From assembly GCA_002928965.1 (NCBI GenBank), contig PERU01000002.1:1-64000 (forward strand): 64,000 nt of DNA, in the 5' to 3' direction. Below, piece by piece: positions 9,256-17,124 of this stretch (positions are counted from its first letter, which is position 1; every line of letters starts with the position of its first letter). The stretch is from Methylomonas sp. Lineage in GTDB: Bacteria; Pseudomonadota; Gammaproteobacteria; Methylococcales; Methylomonadaceae. The notes beneath the pieces were generated by a model that was not told where the DNA came from, ran no database searches, and saw only the letters and a list, made by a program, of their open reading frames with translations. A program made the translations under genes and the position numbers.

Positions 9256-10212
9256 ATGATCATAAAAACCAATAAAACGATTCCGGCTAGTGAAATTACT
9301 GATCCTTTGATATTTAGTCAGCGTCGTAAAATTATTAAAGCTTTATTGGCCGGCACCTTGTTACCCTCGGCAATTGGTAATGTTTCTGGTAAAACCAATA
9401 AATCCAAGTGGCCTGACATAATAAAAAATGAAAACTCCATTGATTCGGAAATATTAACACCTGTTAATCTAGTAAAAAACTATACAAATTATTATGAATT
9501 TTCCTTTAATAAAGAAGATTCAACTGAGTTGGCACAAAATCTTAAAACCGATAACTGGACTATCGAAATGGCCGGGGAAATTGAAAAGCCTGGTCATTAT
9601 CAACTGGAAGATATTCTGAAACAGCAGCAATTACAGGAGTTTGTGTATCGTTTCCGCTGCGTAGAAGCGTGGTCTATGGTCATTCCCTGGGTGGGATTTC
9701 CGTTAGCGGATTTGATAAAAACGCTCAAACCCTTATCCACTGCCAAGTTTGTCAAATTTACCTCAATTTATCAGCCGGATATCATGCCCAAACAACGTAT
9801 CAATGCCATGCTGGAGTGGCCTTATACGGAGGCATTGCGTATTGATGAAGCGGTGCATCCTTTAACTGTTATGGCGGTGGGCATGTATGGTGATGTATTG
9901 CCCAAACAAAACGGAGCGGCACTAAGGTTGGTAGTCCCATGGAAATATGGGTTTAAAAGCATCAAGGCTGTGGTCAAAATCGAGTTCTTAAAAAAAGCCC
10001 CGTTGACCACTTGGCATGCGTATGCCCCCATGGAATACGGTTTTTATGCCAATGTTAATCCTGCAGTGCCTCATCCGCGCTGGAGCCAGTTTAGCGAAAG
10101 GCAATTGGCTAGCGGTTATTTCACGCCGCGTCGGCAGACGGAGTTGTTCAATGGTTATGCTGAACACGTGGCATCCTTATACAGCAACATGGACCTGCAG
10201 CATTTTTACTGA
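9256..10212 (+). CDS. msrP: MsrP-type periplasmic molybdopterin methionine-sulfoxide reductase subunit
   Basis: This 318-aa protein carries a twin-arginine-like signal (R23-R24, then KIIKALLAGTLLPSA). It has a sulfite-oxidase-fold Moco domain with the ligand cysteine in FRCVEAWSMVIPW and the C-terminal WKYGFKSIK, ADL and TTW motifs of YedY/MsrP. MsrP reduces oxidised methionine in periplasmic proteins using electrons from MsrQ. The last base of the stop overlaps the msrQ start (TGATG). In this operon it fits repair of photo-oxidised envelope proteins. Confidence 0.9.
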   Translation: MIIKTNKTIPASEITDPLIFSQRRKIIKALLAGTLLPSAIGNVSGKTNKSKWPDIIKNENSIDSEILTPVNLVKNYTNYYEFSFNKEDSTELAQNLKTDNWTIEMAGEIEKPGHYQLEDILKQQQLQEFVYRFRCVEAWSMVIPWVGFPLADLIKTLKPLSTAKFVKFTSIYQPDIMPKQRINAMLEWPYTEALRIDEAVHPLTVMAVGMYGDVLPKQNGAALRLVVPWKYGFKSIKAVVKIEFLKKAPLTTWHAYAPMEYGFYANVNPAVPHPRWSQFSERQLASGYFTPRRQTELFNGYAEHVASLYSNMDLQHFY

Positions 10213-10853
10213 TGTTAATGCGTATCAATAATGCATGGATAGTCATTTCAATAGGCTGTTTAATACCGCTGTTCTGGCTATTGCTGGATATTGTCAGCGA
10301 TAACTTGGGTTCAAATCCGATTCAAGCCATTCATATTCGCTTGGGGGATTGGTCATTACGTTTCTTGTGTCTTACGCTGGCAGTTACTCCTATTCAAACC
10401 ATGACCAAATGGAAGGGAATGAGTGACTATCGGCAAATGTTGGGGTTGTATGCATTTTTTTACGCCACCCTACATCTGTTAGGTTATTTATTTATCGATC
10501 ATGCCGGCGTATGGCAAGTCATTGGTATTGATATTTTTGAAAGTCCTTACATCTGGTTTGGCGTTGTCTCTTACACAATAGTGTTCTTATTGGCAATTAC
10601 CTCCCCCAAGTATGCTAAAAAACAGTTAGGTAAAAACTGGAAGAAACTGCATAGATTTATTTATTATTCTGCAGTCGCAGCCGTGATTCATTATTTATGG
10701 CAACTTAAAGGTAATTTATTTCAACCTTTATTTTATTTGACCATCATTATATTTTTATTGGGCTTTAGAGTTTTGGTCTGGCTGAAAAATAGGCAATTAA
10801 GTAAATTGATGGTACCAAAAGGCCGCTTGGTAACTCTTGATGATAACGATTGA
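10212..10853 (+). CDS. msrQ: MsrQ-type heme b membrane subunit
   Basis: This 213-aa integral membrane protein has about six helices and the YedZ/MsrQ pattern: HIRLGDWSLRFL, the conserved histidine in YATLHLLGYL, and H residues in WKKLHRFIYY and VIHYLW that bind heme. It passes quinol electrons to MsrP. The start overlaps the msrP stop; a second ATG two codons on is also possible. Length matches the family. Confidence 0.9.
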   Translation: MLMRINNAWIVISIGCLIPLFWLLLDIVSDNLGSNPIQAIHIRLGDWSLRFLCLTLAVTPIQTMTKWKGMSDYRQMLGLYAFFYATLHLLGYLFIDHAGVWQVIGIDIFESPYIWFGVVSYTIVFLLAITSPKYAKKQLGKNWKKLHRFIYYSAVAAVIHYLWQLKGNLFQPLFYLTIIIFLLGFRVLVWLKNRQLSKLMVPKGRLVTLDDND

Positions 10854-10886
10854 AGCCGTTTTTCATAGGCTTACTGGAGCAGCAGC

Positions 10887-11801
10887 ATGTCAAACAAATC
10901 CATTCTAATTACCGGGGGCACCGGTTTTCTCGGAACCGCTCTAACCTTCCAATGCTTGCAGCAAAATTACCAAGTGACAGTATTGGGTCGAAGTTCAGAC
11001 AAAATCATCCGCGCATTTGGTAATCAAGTTAAAGCTGTAACGGGTATTGAAGATTTGCCGGATGCTGGCAGTTTTTATGCAGTGGTGAATTTGGCCGGTG
11101 CGGGTATTTTTGACCAGCGTTGGAATGCTGCCCGTAAACACGTGTTGCGTCAAAGCCGTATTTCGCTAACCCAGCAACTCGTTGATTGGATTGCTCGCTC
11201 AGATGCGGTGCCAACTGTTTTGGTCAGTGGATCAGCAATTGGGTTTTACGGTGAACATGGCGACGAAACATTAACGGAAACCAGTCAACCCAAGCCGGAT
11301 TTCTCCCAACAGTTATGTGCAGATTGGGAACAGGTGGCCTTGCAAGCTGAAACCATGAACACTCGCGTCTGTTTAATCCGTACCGGTTTGGTATTGGGCG
11401 TTGGCGGCGGCTTGTTGAAGCGGATGCTGTTACCTTTTCGTTTGGGGCTGGGTGGTCGACTTGGCACTGGTCAACAATGGATGTCGTGGATACATCTAAA
11501 GGACTGGCTGGCGATTGTGCAACTGATGATCGATAATCCGGCTTTGCAGGGTGCGTATAATGCCACGGCCCCGGCGCCAGTCACCAATCAGGTGTTCAGT
11601 GCTACCTTGGCGGCCGTGTTAAAGCGACCTATGCTGATGCCTTTGCCGGAAATAGGACTTAAATTGTTATTGGGCGAAATGGCCGAACTGGTTTTGGGCA
11701 GTCAGAGGGTTATGCCTCAACGCTTGCTAGAGGCGGGTTTCTTGTTTCAATACCCCCAATTGGAACCAGCACTTCATAATGTTCTAACATCACAAAAATA
11801 A
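10887..11801 (+). CDS. YfcH/TIGR01777-family NAD-dependent epimerase-like protein
   Basis: This 304-aa extended SDR has the nucleotide-binding motif ITGGTGFLGTAL at residues 7-18, then NLAGAGIFDQRWNAARK and SGSAIGFYG, and the family C-terminus with MPQRLLEAGFLFQYP. The substrate is unknown for the family. Homologues often sit with photolyase and lipocalin genes in light-responsive clusters, and here it precedes both. A GGAG ribosome site lies before the start. Confidence 0.88.
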   Translation: MSNKSILITGGTGFLGTALTFQCLQQNYQVTVLGRSSDKIIRAFGNQVKAVTGIEDLPDAGSFYAVVNLAGAGIFDQRWNAARKHVLRQSRISLTQQLVDWIARSDAVPTVLVSGSAIGFYGEHGDETLTETSQPKPDFSQQLCADWEQVALQAETMNTRVCLIRTGLVLGVGGGLLKRMLLPFRLGLGGRLGTGQQWMSWIHLKDWLAIVQLMIDNPALQGAYNATAPAPVTNQVFSATLAAVLKRPMLMPLPEIGLKLLLGEMAELVLGSQRVMPQRLLEAGFLFQYPQLEPALHNVLTSQK

Positions 11802-11810
11802 TAATTCATC

Positions 11811-12323
11811 ATGTTAATTCAAAGCCTGACCTTGTTATTTAACTTTACTTCGTTCATCAGTTGGTACGAAGCATTGACCGTAGCCCTGGCTATCGCCATC
11901 CTGACCTATAGCATCACCCCGGCTGTTCTCGATGATTGGGAAGAACGTAACCCACCTACGTTGTACTTTTATTTGCAATGGAGTTGGCTGGGTTATTTGA
12001 AGCTTAAAGATGCGTTCTGGCCATTTTTTATTTTGTTTAATGGTATTTTGATTTATATCGATTATCGGGTGGGTGAGGGCACATTCACTGTAGCCAGCTG
12101 GTTTACCATGCACGTGATTATGGCCATGCCGCTGATTTATTGGACGGGTGCAGTCTGGCGGTGTTCCAAAAACTGTCCTAGCCGGATTTGGGCAACGGTT
12201 GCACGTTCGATAACCCTGCTGGCGTATTGCGAATACGCACTGCGCTGGGTGATCTATAAGTATTACCCCAACATTCTTTTTAGTTGCGAACAGATGATAA
12301 TCCACTGGGGTGATTGCGTGTAG
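11811..12323 (+). CDS. membrane protein of unknown function in the photolyase operon
   Basis: This 170-aa protein has about four hydrophobic helices separated by short loops, with conserved-looking WEERNPP, QWSWLGYLKL and CSKNC stretches. I do not recognise it with certainty. It lies 9 bp after the SDR gene and 6 bp before the photolyase gene, so it is almost certainly co-translated with both. No convincing Shine-Dalgarno precedes it, which supports coupling. A role in the light response is inferred only from position. Confidence 0.75.
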   Translation: MLIQSLTLLFNFTSFISWYEALTVALAIAILTYSITPAVLDDWEERNPPTLYFYLQWSWLGYLKLKDAFWPFFILFNGILIYIDYRVGEGTFTVASWFTMHVIMAMPLIYWTGAVWRCSKNCPSRIWATVARSITLLAYCEYALRWVIYKYYPNILFSCEQMIIHWGDCV

Positions 12324-12329
12324 CCTGCA

Positions 12330-13697
12330 ATGAGCAAAGCGTATTCAACTTCGTTGTTTATATTTCGGCGTGATTTGCGTCTGTTTGATAATTCCGGCCT
12401 CAACGCAGCGCTGCAACAGTCTGATCACGTCATAGCCTGTTTTATTTTTGATCCTTGCCAGATCAATATTCACCCTTATCAAAGCCAACCGGGTTTGCAG
12501 TTTATGCTGGAATCCTTGCAGGATTTGCAGCAGCAGTGTCAGCAATTCGGTTTTGAATTGAATCTGTTTCACGCTGCACCGCAAGCTGTGATTGCCAAAT
12601 TGCATCAGCAGCACGGCATTGAAGCAGTATTTGTTAACCGCGATTACACCCCGTTTAGCCGTCAACGCGATCACAGCTTGCAACGCTATTGTGATGAGCG
12701 CAAGCTGGATTTCCATAGTCATGGCGATGCGTTATTGAATGAACCCGAACAAAAGCTCAAAGCTGATGGCGGGGCGTATCAGGTGTTTACAGCGTTTTAC
12801 AATCGCGCCAGTTTATTGCCAGTGGGTCTGCCGCAGAGTTTGGTAAACGGTTCATTTTTAAAGGTCTGTGAAGCTGAAAGTAGCGAATGCATCTTTCAGT
12901 TTAAGAGGCAGCATGCCAATCCTTTGCAGGGTGGCCGCGATGCAGTCATGCCATTGCTTGACAATCTGGCAGCCTATCTTAACTATACAGAACAGCGGGA
13001 TGTCCCGGCTATCAATGCAACCAGCCAGCTATCCGCCTATCTGAAGTTTGGTTGTTGCTCGATCAGAGAAGCCTATTATGCCGTTGTGCAGCAGTTGGGC
13101 AGCCAACATGCCTTGTTACGGCAATTTTACTGGCGGGATTTTTTTAGCCACATTGCCTACCATTTCCCGCAGGTATTCGGCCATGCTTTTCATACACGTT
13201 ATGACCAGATTCAATGGCGAAATGATAAAGATGAATTTCAGGCTTGGGCGGACGGGCGCACCGGTTTTCCGATTGTCGATGCCGGCATGCGGCAATTAAA
13301 TCAAACCGGCTGCATGCATAACCGGGTGCGGATGATCGTCGCCTCTTTTTTAGTGAAGGATTTACAGATCAGTTGGCGCTGGGGTGAACGTTATTTTGCC
13401 CAGCACTTAATTGATTACGATCCTTGTGTGAATAACGGCAATTGGCAATGGGCTGCCTCAACCGGTTGCGATGCCCAGCCATATTTTCGGATTTTCAACC
13501 CCTGGCTGCAGCAAAAGAAATTTGACGCCGAATGCGCCTACATCAAGCGTTGGGTGCCGGAATTAACCAACTACTCGCCAGCGATCATTCATAACTGGTT
13601 TAAAAAACCATTGACTTGTGGCTACCCGCCGCCCATGCTGGATCACGGCTTGCGTAGTCAGCAGACAAAAGCCTTGTTTCAGCAAGCCAGCCAATAA
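12330..13697 (+). CDS. phrB: deoxyribodipyrimidine photolyase (class I CPD photolyase family)
   Basis: This 455-aa protein has an N-terminal antenna-binding alpha/beta domain starting with FIFRRDLRLFDN. Its C-terminal FAD-binding helical domain contains LRQFYWRDFF, GRTGFPIVDAGMRQL, MHNRVRMIVASFL, DYDPCVNNGNWQW and RIFNPW. These are the conserved FAD and lesion-contact motifs of CPD photolyases, which split cyclobutane pyrimidine dimers with blue light. Length is typical. It sits in the ten-gene run, 13 bp before the lipocalin gene. Confidence 0.93.
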   Translation: MSKAYSTSLFIFRRDLRLFDNSGLNAALQQSDHVIACFIFDPCQINIHPYQSQPGLQFMLESLQDLQQQCQQFGFELNLFHAAPQAVIAKLHQQHGIEAVFVNRDYTPFSRQRDHSLQRYCDERKLDFHSHGDALLNEPEQKLKADGGAYQVFTAFYNRASLLPVGLPQSLVNGSFLKVCEAESSECIFQFKRQHANPLQGGRDAVMPLLDNLAAYLNYTEQRDVPAINATSQLSAYLKFGCCSIREAYYAVVQQLGSQHALLRQFYWRDFFSHIAYHFPQVFGHAFHTRYDQIQWRNDKDEFQAWADGRTGFPIVDAGMRQLNQTGCMHNRVRMIVASFLVKDLQISWRWGERYFAQHLIDYDPCVNNGNWQWAASTGCDAQPYFRIFNPWLQQKKFDAECAYIKRWVPELTNYSPAIIHNWFKKPLTCGYPPPMLDHGLRSQQTKALFQQASQ

Positions 13698-13710
13698 ATC
13701 AAGGAAATCT

Positions 13711-14229
13711 ATGTTGCGTTATCTGTTAATCATAATATTGATGGGAGTTTCCGGTTGCACCGGCATCCCGGAAGGTGTGACGCCGGTCAGTGGTTTTGAG
13801 CTGAACCGCTATTTGGGCACTTGGCATGAAATCGCCAGGCTGGATCACAGTTTTGAACGGGGATTGACCGATGTTACCGCTGAGTACAGTCTGCGGGATG
13901 ATGGCGGCGTCAAGGTGCTGAATAGCGGTTTTAACAGCCAGGAAAACAAACGTAATCAAGCGGAGGGCAAGGCCTATTTCTTAGAAACGCCGGATGTCGG
14001 GCGTCTAAAAGTGTCTTTTTTTGGGCCTATTTACGGTGCCTACAACATCGTCGCATTGGATAAGGAAAATTATCAGTATGTGATGATTGCGGGACCGAAC
14101 ACAGATTATTTATGGATTTTGGCCCGGCAGCCCACCCTGGATGTACAGGTATTAAAAAGCTTGGTACTGCAAGCACACGCCTGGGGGTTTCCAACGCAGG
14201 ATTTGATTTATTTACAACCTGAACATTAA
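13711..14229 (+). CDS. blc: Blc-type bacterial lipocalin, lipoprotein
   Basis: This 172-aa protein has a lipoprotein signal with the lipobox region MGVSGC and the lipocalin fold signature YLGTWHEIARLDHSFERG, followed by GPIYGAYNIVALD and YLWILARQP. Bacterial Blc proteins are outer-membrane lipoproteins that bind lysophospholipids or fatty acids. I chose the ATG at 13711 because the signal peptide begins there and AAGGAAA precedes it; the longer frame overlaps phrB. It ends 2 bp before the next gene. Lipid handling would fit with the hydroxylase earlier in the run. Confidence 0.9.
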   Translation: MLRYLLIIILMGVSGCTGIPEGVTPVSGFELNRYLGTWHEIARLDHSFERGLTDVTAEYSLRDDGGVKVLNSGFNSQENKRNQAEGKAYFLETPDVGRLKVSFFGPIYGAYNIVALDKENYQYVMIAGPNTDYLWILARQPTLDVQVLKSLVLQAHAWGFPTQDLIYLQPEH

Positions 14230-14231
14230 AT

Positions 14232-15173
14232 ATGGACAAGATTTTAGTTGGCATCAGCAGCTGTCTATTAGGTAATTTGGTGCGCTACGACGGTGCACAT
14301 AAATACAACAGTTACATCGAACGCACCTTAGGCCAGTATTTTGAATTTAAAGCCTTTTGTCCGGAAGTTGACGCCGGTTTGGGGACGCCGCGTCCCGCTG
14401 TACAGTTACGGGAAATCGGCCAGCATATTCGGGTGGTAGGCGTAAAGGATCATACCCTGGATGTCACTGAGCCATTAAAACAGGTGGGTGAACGACAACG
14501 TCACTGGCTGGAAGGCCTGTGTGGATACATTCTAAAAAAAGATTCGCCCAGTTGCGGTATGGAACGCGTAAAAGTGTATATCAACGACATCCCTGCCAGG
14601 GCAGGAGTGGGGATATTCGCCGATTTTTTACAGCAACAGTTTCCAACTTTGCCCATTGAAGAAGAGGGGCGTTTAGGCGACCCTGCCTTGAGAGAGAATT
14701 TCATCCAGCGGGTGTTCGTAAGGCATCGCTGGCAGCAGCTATGTCAAAGTCCGTTAACGGCGCATGGTCTGATGCGCTTTCATAGTCGGCATAAATTGAT
14801 CGCCATGAGTCATGATCAAAACCGTGCCAGAGAGTTGGGACGGCTGATAGCGGATGTGCGCACAGACAACATCAACGACATTGCCCAGCGGTACATTACC
14901 GAGTTGATGGCTTGCCTGAAAATCGTCGCCACCCGTGGCAACCACGTCAATGTGCTGCAACACATTCAAGGCTATTTGAAACGTAGTATCGATACCGATG
15001 ACAAACAGGAGTTGACGGACACTATCGAAATTTACCGGCAAGGTACTGTGCCGTTGATTGTGCCTTTGACTTTGTTGCGCCATCATTTTCGTAAACAGCC
15101 GGATGTATTTATCGACGAATCTTTTTATATGACGCCGCATCCGGCAGAATTATCGTTACTCAACCAAATTTAA
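14232..15173 (+). CDS. DUF523-DUF1722 (YbgA-like) fusion protein
   Basis: This 313-aa protein has an N-terminal DUF523 domain (ISSCLLGNLVRYDGAHKYN; conserved cysteines, CPEVDAGLGTPRP and KKDSPSCGMERV). Its C-terminal DUF1722 domain contains LMRFHSRHKLIAMSHDQ and LRHHFRKQPD. Biochemical function is not established to my knowledge. YbgA-like genes commonly accompany photolyase and LitR-type genes, so placement at the end of this operon is consistent. It is the last gene of the ten-gene run; the following 78 bp has no strong terminator. Confidence 0.9.
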   Translation: MDKILVGISSCLLGNLVRYDGAHKYNSYIERTLGQYFEFKAFCPEVDAGLGTPRPAVQLREIGQHIRVVGVKDHTLDVTEPLKQVGERQRHWLEGLCGYILKKDSPSCGMERVKVYINDIPARAGVGIFADFLQQQFPTLPIEEEGRLGDPALRENFIQRVFVRHRWQQLCQSPLTAHGLMRFHSRHKLIAMSHDQNRARELGRLIADVRTDNINDIAQRYITELMACLKIVATRGNHVNVLQHIQGYLKRSIDTDDKQELTDTIEIYRQGTVPLIVPLTLLRHHFRKQPDVFIDESFYMTPHPAELSLLNQI

Positions 15174-15251
15174 TTCATCGTTATACAATAACCATCCTGA
15201 CTGCCGGCTTTGATTGGGGCTGGCCTTAATAATTATAAAAAGGAAACCTTT

Positions 15252-16517
15252 ATGGAAAACCTGCAAAAACTTGTCCCCTTTTTCCAACAACTGCTGCAAG
15301 AGTGGTACGAATTGACAATGCATAACCAGGAATATGCCATCTGTCTTGCGGTGTCTGTTTGGTTGTTGACGGCCATTTTTTACAGTATCCGTATTGGCTT
15401 TTTAAAACGCCAAGTTGCTCAAATGGCTGCGGCCAGACTTGCAACCCAGACCGGCCTTGATGAAGCCAACGGTCAACTGCAAACACTGCAACAGCAGTTA
15501 ACCGAGGCTACAGAAAAAACCCTGGCCGCCGAACAAGCGGCTCAAGCGGAAACAGAGCGCGCTAATGGCATCAATGCGCGTTTGAATGATAGCAATCAGC
15601 AATTAGTCGGCAGTTTGTCAAATCTGGTGGCCAGTTTTGAACTGAATCAACCTAATCTGCCCTCTGCCGATTCCGCAAACCTGTTGACGGAATACGCCGC
15701 CATTCTGGCTCGTGTTGTTGAGCGTTTTCAAAATGAACAACAGGCCAAAACTCAATTGCAATTGAGTTTTCATGCGGAATCCGCCAAGTTGGCCGATAAA
15801 GACATACTGATCGATAGTCTGCAAAGTCGTCTGGATAACCAGACCCAGCAACTGGCGAAATTGGAGTTGGCGAACGAAGAATATCAAGTGGCATTGCGTC
15901 AGCTTGAGCTGGATAAACAAAATCTGAATGCCGCCTTGCAACAACAGCGACAAGCTCAGCCGGTGCAGGTGGTGGGTACGGAGAAACCAACGGTCCAGGT
16001 TGTGCCGCCAGTGATTGAACCGGTTGTTGCTTCACCGGTATCGCAGGTCGCCGCTGTTGACCTATCTACCCCTGCATTAAACACGACGACAGTTAAACCG
16101 GTTGAAGTTTCGCAGCCTGTGGTTGATGTTAACCCCGCGCCGAGCATGCCAGCGGAACCTGTCGCCGTATCAGCCCCAAAAACCGAGACAAAACCAGCAG
16201 TAGCAGCTAAGGCTACCAAGCCAAAACCTGCCAAAGCCGAAAGCGGTAAATTAAAGGGGCTTTTTGGCCGAGCGATGGATAAAATCGCCAAAATGGACCA
16301 AACACTCGGCTTCGAAGCAAATCCTAAACCCACTATGGCTGATGATGATCAGGAAAGCGTGCCAGAGGTTTTGGAAAAACCCGAGCAGGCCATCGAGGCG
16401 GTCGCTAGCAACGTAACCCAGACGGTTGAAGACGTGGTGGTGGCAGCCAAAGCTGAACTGGTCAAAAAAGAAAAAAAACTATCCGGGATGCTGGGTAAAT
16501 TGAAATTCAAAAAATAG
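15252..16517 (+). CDS. membrane-anchored coiled-coil protein, unknown function
   Basis: This 421-aa protein has one membrane segment (about residues 29-50) and then about 200 residues of Q/A/L-rich coiled coil. A Pro/Val/Thr-rich linker leads to a Lys-rich C-terminus with two similar short motifs, KLKGLFGRAMDKIAKM and KLSGMLGKLKFKK. I chose the ATG at 15252, which follows AAAAGGAAAC. It is monocistronic by spacing. The composition resembles structural or membrane-tethering proteins, but I do not recognise a family. Confidence 0.75.
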   Translation: MENLQKLVPFFQQLLQEWYELTMHNQEYAICLAVSVWLLTAIFYSIRIGFLKRQVAQMAAARLATQTGLDEANGQLQTLQQQLTEATEKTLAAEQAAQAETERANGINARLNDSNQQLVGSLSNLVASFELNQPNLPSADSANLLTEYAAILARVVERFQNEQQAKTQLQLSFHAESAKLADKDILIDSLQSRLDNQTQQLAKLELANEEYQVALRQLELDKQNLNAALQQQRQAQPVQVVGTEKPTVQVVPPVIEPVVASPVSQVAAVDLSTPALNTTTVKPVEVSQPVVDVNPAPSMPAEPVAVSAPKTETKPAVAAKATKPKPAKAESGKLKGLFGRAMDKIAKMDQTLGFEANPKPTMADDDQESVPEVLEKPEQAIEAVASNVTQTVEDVVVAAKAELVKKEKKLSGMLGKLKFKK

Positions 16518-16627
16518 CGGATGCCCTTGCCGATTTGATTCAAGATGCTGTGTGGGTTGGAGCATGGTTCGCTAGCCGCGGATTTAGTCCGGCCCACAAG
16601 CTATTACTTCAAGCGCAGGCCGAACGC

Positions 16628-16648
16628 TAAGGATTTGGTTGAAAATAA
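16628..16648 (+). repeat. 21-bp exact repeat, copy 1
   Basis: TAAGGATTTGGTTGAAAATAA occurs identically here and at 60168-60188 in the same orientation. Flanking sequences diverge at once. Both copies lie in gene-poor DNA beside relic-like sequence, suggesting fragments of a shared dispersed element. Confidence 0.7.
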
Positions 16649-16767
16649 CGTCCAGAAATTCGGGTCTTATCAAAGTAGGGTTTACTCGAACCTCTTTGCA
16701 AAAGGCTAAGTTATTTTTGGAGAAATCCTGAATGCCGCTGATATTCTGAAAAAACTCACTGGAACAG

Positions 16768-17124
16768 TCATTCAGCCAGTAAAGCTGCAATTGCAGCTTT
16801 TGCATTGCACTGGGTTGTGGCTTCGGCAATCTGTGATTCATTGAGTTTATGTTTGATGGCTTCGGCGCCATTGAAGGCAAATACTTGATAATCTTTTTTG
16901 GCAAAGGTAGCAAGCTGGCATTTCTTAAAGGGCGAATTATCGAATGGCATGTTGGCATTCGAGCATAAGGATTGCATGTCTTCCGAGCTCGGCGCATAAA
17001 TTAAAAAATCACCCTTCATCGCAAGAACCGCGCGATATTGGTTGGCCATAGTGAAATATAAATAGCCAACTTCAATCTCGGTTTCTTTCAGCCAGAAATT
17101 TTTAGTTTTCTTGGTCTTTTTCAT
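16768..17124 (-). CDS. hypothetical protein
   Basis: A 118-aa reading frame starts at the ATG at 17124 (MKKTKKTKNF). It has a plausible amino-acid composition, with YLYFTMANQYRAVLAMKG and an Ala-rich C-terminus, and no membrane segment. No good ribosome site is visible and I recognise no family. The frame continues upstream of this ATG but with poorer composition. It could be a remnant, since the surrounding stretch looks degraded. Confidence 0.4.
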   Translation of the reverse strand: MKKTKKTKNFWLKETEIEVGYLYFTMANQYRAVLAMKGDFLIYAPSSEDMQSLCSNANMPFDNSPFKKCQLATFAKKDYQVFAFNGAEAIKHKLNESQIAEATTQCNAKAAIAALLAE

